Notes: generated from the sequence alone by a model not told the origin. DNA of 18,017 nt from Chlamydiota bacterium (GCA_023269365.1 JAHFTN010000014.1:1-18017); one strand, 5' to 3'. Counted from the stretch's first letter, positions 7,985 to 14,559 are shown. Program-made: numbers and translations.

Positions 7985-10540
7985 TTAAGTAAGGTGTTTC
8001 CCCAATACACCCGCGAGCTTCATCATGTCGAGAGGGGCTTTGCTGCCAAAGACTTTGGCAAGTTTGCCGTCTGGAAGTATAAGTCGCTTATTCTTAGGGC
8101 TTTGCAAATCGTTTGCCTTGATGTAGTCCCACATCTTTTTAATCACCTCAGGACGGGAGAGCTCCTTGGCTCCGACCACATCAGCTAATTCCTTAGAGAG
8201 GGTATAGGCAGCTTGTTTTTTAACTGTTTTTTTGCCTGCTGGTTTCTTGGAAACTGGGGCTTCCGCAGCCCCCGTCTTCGACTTAAAGCGCCCCGTTTTT
8301 CCCTTTTTCACATAAGGGGTTTTAGGGTGGTTTTGGTACTTTTCTTCCAAATCCTCCAAATTATTCACAATCACATCGCAGTCTGGGTAGTTGGAACAGG
8401 AGAAAAAGACTTTTCCAAAGCGAGACCTTCGAGGAGAGATTTTTCCATCGCAGCCAATAGCCGGGCAAGAGGGCATGTCTTTTGCAGGGATCTCATCTTT
8501 TTTGGGGATGTTGACAATCCCCTTACATTCCGGGTATTTTGTGCATCCAAGGAAGGGGCCAAATTTGCCAAACCGCATCTTCATAGGAGCTGTGCACTTA
8601 GGACAAACCTGCTCCCAGTCAAAGTTAGGATCATAGGCCGTCTTATCAAAATTCAACGCTTCGATGGGGATGGTGAATTTACAGGTGGGGTAGTCTGAGC
8701 ATCCGTAGAAATACTTCCTTCTCGACCAAATTTTTTGCAAATGTTTCCCACAGTCGGGGCATTTAATATCGGTATCTTCTTTGGGGACATGGGCGTCTTT
8801 CTCAGCAGAGGTGACAAAGGGAGTAAACTTTTCCCAAAAGTCGCGAATCAGCTGTTTCCAGTCTTGCTTATTTTCTGCGACATTTTCCAACTCATCTTCC
8901 ATCGCAGCTGTGAAGCCGACATCCATGATCATCGAAAAATTATCTTCCAACATGCGGGCGATGACAAATCCGAGCTCTGTCGGTTTAAGCGCCGATTTTT
9001 CTTTGGTCGTGTAATCTCGGCTCTGAATCTTATTCATGATCGTAGCGTACGTGGAGGGGCGCCCGATCCCCGACTTCTCCAGCTCTTTTACAAGGGAAGC
9101 TTCCGTAAAGCGGGGCGGGGGCTTTGTAAAGGCTTGCTGAGATTGCACCTCTACGAGTTGCAAAACTTGCCCTTCTTCCATCGGAGGAAGGATCCGATCT
9201 TGATCCTCTTTTTCTTCCTTGTCTTCCCTCTCTTCGTAGACAGCAAGAAAGCCGGGGAACTTGATGACAGATCCTGTCGCTCTTAAAATCATGTTTTTAT
9301 TGGTTCCAATCTCACAGGAGACGGTATCGTAAATCGCAGGGTTCATCTGGGAAGCTAAAAAGCGGCGCCAGATGAGCTGGTAAAGTTTAAATTGGTCGAT
9401 GTTGAGATGGGATTGAATCTTCTCTGGAAAATGCTCTAAATTAGTCGGGCGGATCGCTTCGTGGGCATCTTGTGCATTTTTCTTTGTGCTGTACTGCTTG
9501 GGCTCTAGAGGAAGGTGGTTTTTCCCATACGTTTTTGCGATGAATTTGCGCGCTGCCTCTATCGATTCTGGAGCCAAGCGGACAGAGTCTGTACGCATGT
9601 AGGTGATCAAACCCTCGATCCCCTCGCTACCCAAGTCCACTCCTTCATAAAGGCTTTGAGCAATGCTCATCGTGCGTGAAGCGGAAAATCCATAATGGCG
9701 AGAGGCCTCTTGCTGGAGTGTCGAAGTGATAAAAGGGGCAACGGGGTTGCGCTTCTTTTCCTTCTTTTCTACAGAATTGACTTTATAGGTAGCTGCTTGC
9801 AGCTTGGAGACGACCTCTTTGGCTACAGTAGCATTGGGGATCAAGAAACACTCTTTATCGCCTACCGGCTCTTTTTCCACTTTTTTCCCTTCCACAGAAT
9901 ATAAGAAAGAGGAAAAAGAAGCGGCCCCCTTTTTCGTTTGCAAAAGGGAGTGGATATTCCAATATTCTACGGGGAGGAAGGCTAAAATCTCTTTTTCTCT
10001 ATCAACGACGAGTTTGAGGGCTACCGACTGCACCCTTCCCGCAGAAAGACCTCCATCTCTAGCTCCTTGCACTCTGCGCGTCAAGATAGGAGAAATTTTA
10101 TAGCCTACGATCCGATCTAACAAACGTCTTGCCTGCTGCGCATCGACAAGTGCCTGGTCAATACTGCGGGGGTGCTTAAGCGCTTCTGTTACCGCATCTT
10201 TTGTAATTGCGTTGAATGTCACGCGCTTGTATTTTGTCCCTTTTGGCAATACCGAAGCGATATGCCAGGCGATCGCCTCCCCTTCCCTGTCGGGGTCGGG
10301 AGAGAGGTAGACCATGTCTACAACTTTGGCCGCTTTTTTAAGCTTTTCGATCACCTCTTTCTTGTCGGGTAATACGGCATACTGGGGTTCAAAGTCATGC
10401 TCCACGTCGATCCCAAACCCTTTTTGAGGCAAATCGCGCACATGTCCCACAGAAGATTCAATTAAATATTGGGGTCCCAAAAATTTTTTTAACGTCTTCA
10501 CCTTAGTGGGAGATTCAACAATAATGAGCGCTTTGGCCAT
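7985..10540 (-). CDS. topA: DNA topoisomerase I with C-terminal SWIB domain
   Basis: 851 residues. Type IA topoisomerase that relaxes negatively supercoiled DNA through a tyrosine-DNA link. Toprim motifs: VESPTKV (E9) and DPDREGEAIAWH (D82, D84, E86). SAGRVQSVALKLVV lies at 166-179, and the catalytic tyrosine is Y314 in ITYMRTDS. Three C-terminal four-cysteine zinc ribbons are complete: C594/C597/C614/C620, C646/C649/C666/C672 and C692/C697/C715/C721. A lysine-rich linker (about 740-776) leads to a SWIB/MDM2-type domain (about 777-851: LSKELADVVG, SRPEVIKKMWDYIK, DPxG-like LPDGKLAKVFG). The SWIB fusion is known from chlamydiae. ATG preceded by AGGT at 8 bases. Monocistronic by appearance: divergent neighbour upstream, strong terminator downstream. 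Confidence 0.97.
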   Translation of the reverse strand: MAKALIIVESPTKVKTLKKFLGPQYLIESSVGHVRDLPQKGFGIDVEHDFEPQYAVLPDKKEVIEKLKKAAKVVDMVYLSPDPDREGEAIAWHIASVLPKGTKYKRVTFNAITKDAVTEALKHPRSIDQALVDAQQARRLLDRIVGYKISPILTRRVQGARDGGLSAGRVQSVALKLVVDREKEILAFLPVEYWNIHSLLQTKKGAASFSSFLYSVEGKKVEKEPVGDKECFLIPNATVAKEVVSKLQAATYKVNSVEKKEKKRNPVAPFITSTLQQEASRHYGFSASRTMSIAQSLYEGVDLGSEGIEGLITYMRTDSVRLAPESIEAARKFIAKTYGKNHLPLEPKQYSTKKNAQDAHEAIRPTNLEHFPEKIQSHLNIDQFKLYQLIWRRFLASQMNPAIYDTVSCEIGTNKNMILRATGSVIKFPGFLAVYEEREDKEEKEDQDRILPPMEEGQVLQLVEVQSQQAFTKPPPRFTEASLVKELEKSGIGRPSTYATIMNKIQSRDYTTKEKSALKPTELGFVIARMLEDNFSMIMDVGFTAAMEDELENVAENKQDWKQLIRDFWEKFTPFVTSAEKDAHVPKEDTDIKCPDCGKHLQKIWSRRKYFYGCSDYPTCKFTIPIEALNFDKTAYDPNFDWEQVCPKCTAPMKMRFGKFGPFLGCTKYPECKGIVNIPKKDEIPAKDMPSCPAIGCDGKISPRRSRFGKVFFSCSNYPDCDVIVNNLEDLEEKYQNHPKTPYVKKGKTGRFKSKTGAAEAPVSKKPAGKKTVKKQAAYTLSKELADVVGAKELSRPEVIKKMWDYIKANDLQSPKNKRLILPDGKLAKVFGSKAPLDMMKLAGVLGKHLT

Positions 10541-10639
10541 CGATTTAACCTATTTGACAAGTTCGTGACTTTAGAATGAATGCAAGAGAAAATCAAGGAA
10601 TTTTTGGTTTTTAAAATGAACAGCTGTTATATTTTGCCT

Positions 10640-11308
10640 ATGAAAAAACGTGGTTTATTCTTAGGTCCCAAAGAAACTGCTGAGGCTTTTTCTCTCCGCG
10701 TGAATCTGTTAACCCCTCGTTTTAACCCTATTTTAGATTCTGCTAAAGAGTATTTTCATAGCCTATTTCATGCCACTCCTGACTGGATCCCTCTCGTCAT
10801 CGATAAACGGGGCCTCTCTTTTTCTGAAGCTGCTGCCACATGGATCGAAGAGGAGGCGGACAAACCTCGCACATGCTATATCCAGATCAAACACCTCAAA
10901 ACCCCTTTTCTCTATTCTCAAGAAGAGATTCTTGCCCATGAGATGGTGCACGCAACGCGCCTCATGTTCGATGAGCCTCGTTTTGAAGAAATTTTGGCTT
11001 ACCAGACTTCTAAAGCGAGATGGCGCCGTTATTTTGGGCCTTTATTTAGAAGCTCAAAAGAGAGCGCCCTCTTTATGGGGCTATGCACCCTCTCTTGGAT
11101 TGGCTCTATGTTAGATAGATTTTTTTTTCTTCTTCCTGGCGTCTATCTTTTTGCTTTACTTGTAAGGCTCATCCGCTCCCAGAGACTATTTGCACAAGCC
11201 CTTTCCCACCTTCAGAAGACGCTAAAAGACCCCAAAGAAGCCCTCGGCGTCCTCCTTCGCCTATCCGATAAAGAGATTGAGAAATGCGCAAAGGATTCGT
11301 CGGATTAA
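10640..11308 (+). CDS. Membrane-associated HEXXH metalloprotease-like protein
   Basis: 222 residues from the ATG at 10640 (MKKRGLF). ATGs at 10580 and 10616 are also in frame. The extra N-terminus they add looks non-conserved and none of the starts has a strong ribosome site, so the start is uncertain. Residues 100-104 are HEMVH in the context AHEMVHATR, a zincin signature with both His and the catalytic Glu. FEEILAY some 12 residues later offers a possible third ligand (Glu). Two hydrophobic segments at about 143-158 and 162-177 suggest membrane anchoring of the C-terminal part. Family not identified; substrate unknown. It is divergent from topA across a 99-base gap in which I see no convincing promoter. 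It ends stop-to-stop with the PP2C gene, with no spacer. Confidence 0.75.
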   Translation: MKKRGLFLGPKETAEAFSLRVNLLTPRFNPILDSAKEYFHSLFHATPDWIPLVIDKRGLSFSEAAATWIEEEADKPRTCYIQIKHLKTPFLYSQEEILAHEMVHATRLMFDEPRFEEILAYQTSKARWRRYFGPLFRSSKESALFMGLCTLSWIGSMLDRFFFLLPGVYLFALLVRLIRSQRLFAQALSHLQKTLKDPKEALGVLLRLSDKEIEKCAKDSSD

Positions 11309-12829
11309 TTAAGTCTCTAATGTAAACGTAACCGGCTCAGCCCCCCTTTCTTTCTCACCTATCCAAATCGCAATTACCGTGACATTATCTGAAGAGTTCT
11401 TGGGCCCAAGGGCATATTTCACTAATTCCATAGGAAAATTTGTAGGAAAATTTGTACTTCTCTCTAAATTGGAGATCTTCGTTTTCATCTCCTCTGATGT
11501 CACGACATCCCATAGGCCATCACACCCCATGACCACAAAATCCCCCGGTTTAAGAGGATAGAGGGTTATTTTTGCCTTGTGACTCACTGCATTGAGCCAT
11601 TCCTTATCTCCAAGGGCACGACTCACATTAATCCCATTGCCTCTCTCAGGAAAATAGGGTTTAGCGACCTCTCGGTTCTCACATAACCAGTCTTCGACTG
11701 TGTCTTTTTTCCCCTTTTCTTTCCAATAGTCCACCGCCCTCTTTGCATCTTTTGAGCTTGCCCAATCTCTCACACAAGAAAGAGGAGTTTCGTTTAGGCC
11801 CCCTTCCTCATTTCGTCTATACAATTTAACTTCACTATCTCCTAAGGTCGCTGTGTAAATGATTCCCCTTTGCTTATCGATGAAAGAGACCACAGCCGTG
11901 CTTCCACTTCTTCCTAGATATTCGCCTTTCTTGTTCTCCTGTATGGCATTCAACGCCTCTTGTAAAAGGGCGGGGATGTCTTTTGTGCTCGGCTCTTTAA
12001 GATTTGCTAAAAAATCTTCCCCAAAAAATTCTTTTGCAAGCAGGGCTGTGTGCACTCCTCCATGTCCATCAAAAATCCCTGCAATACACATCCTTTCATC
12101 TTCTAAATGAAAATGGGCATCTTGCATCTCGTCGCGCCGTCCTTGCTCTTCATGGGAATCAATGCTTTTTACAGAAACAGGGGATGACTCATCAAAATTT
12201 AATTGATTCAGCAACACTTCAAGAGTTTTAAGCTCGCTTAAACCCCTTTTTAAAACCAAAAGCGGCTCTATATAAAAAAAATTTAGAGCTTGAGCATGCG
12301 CTCCCCCTGCGGCAACAAGGTCAGAGGGAAAGGGCAATTGAGCTTGAAACCAATTTGATTTAGTAGGGATTAGAGGTAGCTCCTCTAAAGCAACTTCTAA
12401 TGTGCTAAGGCTTTCATCTAAATTATCTTTTTCTGCATTTTGCAAATTAACAAAACAGCGTTTAACTCGATGCAGAGGCCCTTCCCATTTTTGCAATAGC
12501 TGTTTAATCTCCTTTCCAGTTTTAAAGGATTCCTTGACTGTGGTACACCGCTTTTCAAGTGTTGCAAAAGGGGGGAACTCGATCTGTCTTCTTGTAGGTA
12601 AGTAGAGAGCAAGAACAATCTCCCTTAGCAAAGCGGCCCCTAGATGAGAAAACCCCAACATAATGTAAAAGCTGTGTTGCATCGTTGCAGAATGCCCCTG
12701 AGGAGGGTAGCTAACATCTCGAACCCATTGTTCAATCGTGGCCTTTACTGTGTTTACCTCCATTTTGTCCTCCTTAGGAGAAGGAGGAAAAAATGTTGCC
12801 CCAGAGGATAAGGATATTTCTGCAGACAT
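11309..12829 (-). CDS. PP2C-family Ser/Thr protein phosphatase with unknown N-terminal domain
   Basis: 506 residues. The C-terminal half (about 225-490) is a PP2C (PPM) domain: RRDEMQDA (231-238), metal motif GIFDGHGG (251-258, D254), GSTA (309-312), LGDSEVKLYR (D331), SRALGD (403-408), GCDGLWD (435-441, D437) and SSDNVTV (479-485). All core metal ligands appear present, so it should be an active Mn/Mg-dependent phosphatase. The spacing resembles eukaryotic-like PP2Cs more than compact bacterial ones such as Stp/PrpC, though I cannot rank this without alignment. Residues 1-220 match nothing I recognise; about 50-78 is hydrophobic or amphipathic. The first ATG has AAGGGGGG upstream. A second in-frame ATG (12763, residue 23) has a perfect AAGGAGG five bases before it. 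A 12-base tandem duplication encodes TNFPTNFP near residue 459. Confidence 0.9.
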   Translation of the reverse strand: MSAEISLSSGATFFPPSPKEDKMEVNTVKATIEQWVRDVSYPPQGHSATMQHSFYIMLGFSHLGAALLREIVLALYLPTRRQIEFPPFATLEKRCTTVKESFKTGKEIKQLLQKWEGPLHRVKRCFVNLQNAEKDNLDESLSTLEVALEELPLIPTKSNWFQAQLPFPSDLVAAGGAHAQALNFFYIEPLLVLKRGLSELKTLEVLLNQLNFDESSPVSVKSIDSHEEQGRRDEMQDAHFHLEDERMCIAGIFDGHGGVHTALLAKEFFGEDFLANLKEPSTKDIPALLQEALNAIQENKKGEYLGRSGSTAVVSFIDKQRGIIYTATLGDSEVKLYRRNEEGGLNETPLSCVRDWASSKDAKRAVDYWKEKGKKDTVEDWLCENREVAKPYFPERGNGINVSRALGDKEWLNAVSHKAKITLYPLKPGDFVVMGCDGLWDVVTSEEMKTKISNLERSTNFPTNFPMELVKYALGPKNSSDNVTVIAIWIGEKERGAEPVTFTLET

Positions 12830-12863
12830 GGGACCCCCCTTGTTTGGGTATATAATTCGGAGT

Positions 12864-12893
12864 ATTTTAAATAGAAATGGGGAAAAAGCTCAA
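12864..12893 (-). promoter_or_regulatory. Candidate promoter of the PP2C gene
   Basis: On the minus strand TTGAGC (12888-12893) and TAAAAT (12864-12869) are 18 bases apart. Predicted transcript start is about 28 bases before the ATG at 12829. The -35 overlaps a 7-bp inverted repeat (GCTCAAT / ATTGAGC, 12888-12894 and 12903-12909) that could be an operator or chance in AT-rich DNA. Confidence 0.4.
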
Positions 12894-12917
12894 TCAATTA
12901 GAATTGAGCAATGAATC

Positions 12918-13094
12918 TATACACAAACAACCTCAAAAGTTGGGTTTCCTCGGCGCAAGGTCAGCCGCTGAATTTGAGTCCCCCCTGCATCGCCCAACAA
13001 ATTCCAAGTTGAGCTGCTTCGGGATCGGCTGCGTCTGACTCAAATTCAGGGCGACTCCTTGAGGAAACCCAACTTTTGAGGTTGTTTGTGTATA
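12918..13094. repeat. 177-bp composite inverted repeat with 34-nt perfect arms
   Basis: Outer arms 12918-12951 and 13061-13094 are perfect 34-base inverted copies (they begin TATACACAAACAACC when read inward). After an imperfect stretch, a second pair of perfect 13-base arms follows (CTGAATTTGAGTC, 12968-12980 and 13037-13049). The central loop is about 56 bases. The segments between the arm pairs differ in length (16 and 11 bases), so this is not a simple recent duplication. No open frame inside. A degenerate half-copy of one arm plus inner sequence lies at 14208-14246, so it belongs to a repeat family. Confidence 0.85.
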
Positions 13095-13125
13095 TCCGCA
13101 AAGTCAAGTGCTCTGATTTTTAAAG
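13093..13125 (+). repeat. 33-bp flanking repeat, left copy
   Basis: Starts TATCCGCAAAGTC and ends in a T-run. About 28 of the first 31 bases match the minus strand of 14521-14553 on the far side of the deaminase gene. It abuts the outer end of the 177-bp palindrome (2-base overlap). Confidence 0.75.
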
Positions 13126-13240
13126 GATTTTTCTGCAAGTTTCCGAGCTGCTTTGACCTGGCCCCCAATTTAGGTTCACTCTTAATTAGACGTTGTCGTA
13201 TCCTGGATTTCGATTTTGAATCAAATATAATGAGGATTTT

Positions 13241-14167
13241 ATGAAATGGTGTGTGTATGTGATTACTTTTATTTCGGTAGGATTTTCCGCTTATTGTGGG
13301 ATAAAGACAGATAAAGAAATGACTAATGATCTCACCAGAGCTATTTCTCCAAATCCATTTTTTATTCCCGCTGATAGAGTTAAGGAGATCACTGAATGTT
13401 ATGATCTTGAAGTGGAAAGATTATTACAAATGCTCATTCCTATTGCACAGTCTTATGCTCGTCCCTTTATTTCGAATTATAAAGTAGGGGTAGCAGCTTT
13501 AGGTAAAAGCGGAAATATATATTTAGGTGTGAATCTCGAATTTTTAGGTGTTCCTTTAAATGCAGTCATTCATGGGGAACAATTCGCAATGACGAATGCT
13601 AGAGGTCATGGAGAAACAGAACTCATTTCGATTGCTCTTTCTGCAGCACCTTGCGGACATTGCAGGCAGTTTCTAAATGAGATGGCTGGGAGTGACAATT
13701 TACAAATACTAGTCCCTGGTTGTGAGGGTACCTCTCTATCTTCTCTACTTCCCAAGTCCTTTGGTCCTAAAGATTTAGGTCTACAAGGAGGGTTATTAGC
13801 AACTTTAGAAGACACTTTTTCATACGATGAGTTGGATTGCCCTTTAAGTGTTAAAGCCACAGAAGCGGCTTTCGCTTCTTATGCTCCTTATAGTGAATCT
13901 AAATCAGGGATTGCGATTCGAACAAAAGAGGGTAAAATTTATACCGGTTCATACCTTGAAAACGTCGCTTTTAATCCCAGTATTTCTCCACTCCAAGCGG
14001 CATTAATTCTATTAGTTGTAGATGGGAAAGAGTATTGTGAAATTAGTGAAGTGACTCTCGCAGAAAAGCAATCATCGAAAATCAGTCAAGAGGCCCTATC
14101 ACGAGAACTTCTTAGAAATATTGCTCCAGAAGCCGTTTTTAACATAAAAAAACTAGAACATCTATAA
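13241..14167 (+). CDS. cdd: Cytidine deaminase, E. coli-type two-domain, with signal-like N-terminus
   Basis: 308 residues. Converts cytidine/deoxycytidine to uridine/deoxyuridine (pyrimidine salvage). The layout matches the homodimeric E. coli enzyme (294 residues), not the short tetrameric form. A catalytic domain carries the zinc ligands H111, C138 and C141 (PCGHCRQF) and catalytic E113. The linker has SFGPKDL; a degenerate C-terminal domain follows with YAPYSESKSGIAI, GSYLENVAFNP and LQAALILL. Two oddities: the zinc/catalytic motif is HGEQFA where HAE is usual, and residues 1-18 (MKWCVYVITFISVGFSAY) form a hydrophobic signal-like stretch. The E. coli N-terminus is not hydrophobic there. 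ATG has GAGG 7 bases upstream; starting at M27 would remove the hydrophobic part. More AT-rich than its neighbours and flanked by repeats on both sides, suggesting acquisition. Confidence 0.92.
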   Translation: MKWCVYVITFISVGFSAYCGIKTDKEMTNDLTRAISPNPFFIPADRVKEITECYDLEVERLLQMLIPIAQSYARPFISNYKVGVAALGKSGNIYLGVNLEFLGVPLNAVIHGEQFAMTNARGHGETELISIALSAAPCGHCRQFLNEMAGSDNLQILVPGCEGTSLSSLLPKSFGPKDLGLQGGLLATLEDTFSYDELDCPLSVKATEAAFASYAPYSESKSGIAIRTKEGKIYTGSYLENVAFNPSISPLQAALILLVVDGKEYCEISEVTLAEKQSSKISQEALSRELLRNIAPEAVFNIKKLEHL

Positions 14168-14175
14168 AGGGGATC

Positions 14176-14195
14176 GGACTCCGGGTCAGGAGTCC
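14176..14195 (+). terminator. Hairpin after the cytidine deaminase gene
   Basis: Perfect 7-bp stem GGACTCC / GGAGTCC with a 6-base loop, 8 bases after the stop codon. Position fits transcription termination, but TGCAAAGTC follows instead of a T-run, so intrinsic termination would be weak. Confidence 0.35.
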
Positions 14196-14207
14196 TGCAA
14201 AGTCACT

Positions 14208-14246
14208 CAAACAACTTCAAACGGGGGTTTTCCTCAAGGAATCGCC
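14208..14246 (+). repeat. Degenerate half-copy of the left palindrome arm
   Basis: CAAACAAC, then TTTTCCTCAAGGAATCGCC, aligns along its whole length with the minus strand of about 13050-13090 (CAAACAACC, then TTTCCTCAAGGAGTCGCC) with scattered substitutions and a one-base indel. The opposite arm is not present nearby, so it is a half or decayed element. Confidence 0.65.
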
Positions 14247-14279
14247 AGTGTTAGGTAGTGTTCATGTTGATTCAGTAAA

Positions 14280-14464
14280 ACGGTGAACTTCATCAGCGCA
14301 GAGGGAAAGCAGAGACGCTGAGGACACTGAGTGGAAGAGAAGGTTCAACTTTTTTTTGCGGACGAGAATCGCCGCAATGGGTCGCCCTCTTTGCCGGTCA
14401 GGCAAAGAGGACCTCAGCGTCCTCAGCGTCTCTGCTTCCCCTCTGCGCTGATGAAGTTCACCGT
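14280..14464. repeat. 185-bp inverted repeat with 52-nt arms
   Basis: Arms 14280-14331 and 14413-14464 differ at only two of 52 positions. Read as minus-strand RNA (the rpoN transcript) both differences become G-U pairs, giving a continuous 52-bp stem followed by TTTTACTG. The arms contain a loose GCAGAG / GCTGAG / ACTGAG iteration. The 81-base loop carries its own 10-bp hairpin. No coding frame. It may serve as the rpoN terminator but is far longer than a terminator needs to be. Confidence 0.85.
14386..14410. repeat. 10-bp hairpin nested in the loop of the 185-bp palindrome
   Basis: CCTCTTTGCC / GGCAAAGAGG, perfect, with a 5-base loop (GGTCA). It lies next to the right 52-nt arm, so the element folds as a hairpin inside a hairpin. 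Confidence 0.7.
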
Positions 14465-14520
14465 CTTATCAGGTTAACATCGATCTCTAACTTTTGATGC
14501 GCTCGCCCTGGCTGGAAAAG

Positions 14521-14553
14521 ACTTAAAAAGCAGAGTACTCGACTTTGCGGATA
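14521..14553 (-). repeat. 33-bp flanking repeat, right (inverted) copy
   Basis: The minus strand begins TATCCGCAAAGTC like the copy at 13093-13125, with three substitutions in the first 31 bases. It ends 6 bases from the rpoN stop codon. The pair encloses the deaminase gene and both palindromic regions' inner parts in inverted orientation, about 1.4 kb apart. Confidence 0.75.
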
Positions 14554-14559
14554 GGTTCA

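Larger units (their letters stand above)
12830..13240. other. Gene-free spacer (411 bp) between PP2C and cytidine deaminase genes
   Basis: No credible coding frame on either strand. It holds, left to right, the PP2C promoter, a 177-bp palindromic element, one copy of a 33-bp repeat that recurs inverted beyond the deaminase gene, and about 115 bases of leader before the deaminase. In that leader a TATAAT sits at 13226-13231, but it is too close to the ATG for a normal leader, so the deaminase promoter is unassigned. Confidence 0.7.
14168..14559. other. Gene-free spacer (392 bp) between cytidine deaminase and rpoN
   Basis: No credible coding frame. It holds a small hairpin after the deaminase stop, a decayed copy of the left palindrome's arm, a 185-bp palindrome with 52-nt arms, and the inverted partner of the 33-bp repeat next to the rpoN stop. 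As rpoN points into it and the deaminase gene ends in it, it is a 3'-3' convergent spacer. Confidence 0.7.

Noticed and set aside
8735..9286. Long plus-strand open frame (183 codons) opposite topA
   Set aside because: The minus strand here encodes conserved topoisomerase sequence; the plus frame has no recognisable protein features and is a codon-bias shadow. The same holds for 8213-8698 and for 5715-6164 opposite the gsp leader gene.
10554..10559. TTGACA before the metalloprotease-like gene
   Set aside because: No acceptable -10 at 16-18 bases downstream. The same applies to TTGACA at 17000-17005.
11431..11456. 12-base tandem repeat inside the PP2C gene
   Set aside because: A single in-frame duplication (TNFPTNFP) in a loop region before the last motif; no sign of a variable repeat locus.
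13226..13231. Perfect TATAAT as the promoter -10 of cdd
   Set aside because: It would put the transcript start only 2-4 bases before the ATG at 13241 and remove the GAGG site; no good -35 at 16-18 bases. Kept only as support for a possible later start.
12918..14464. Long palindromes as a CRISPR array or an insertion sequence
   Set aside because: No regularly spaced direct repeats with unique spacers, and no transposase frame inside or beside the palindromes.
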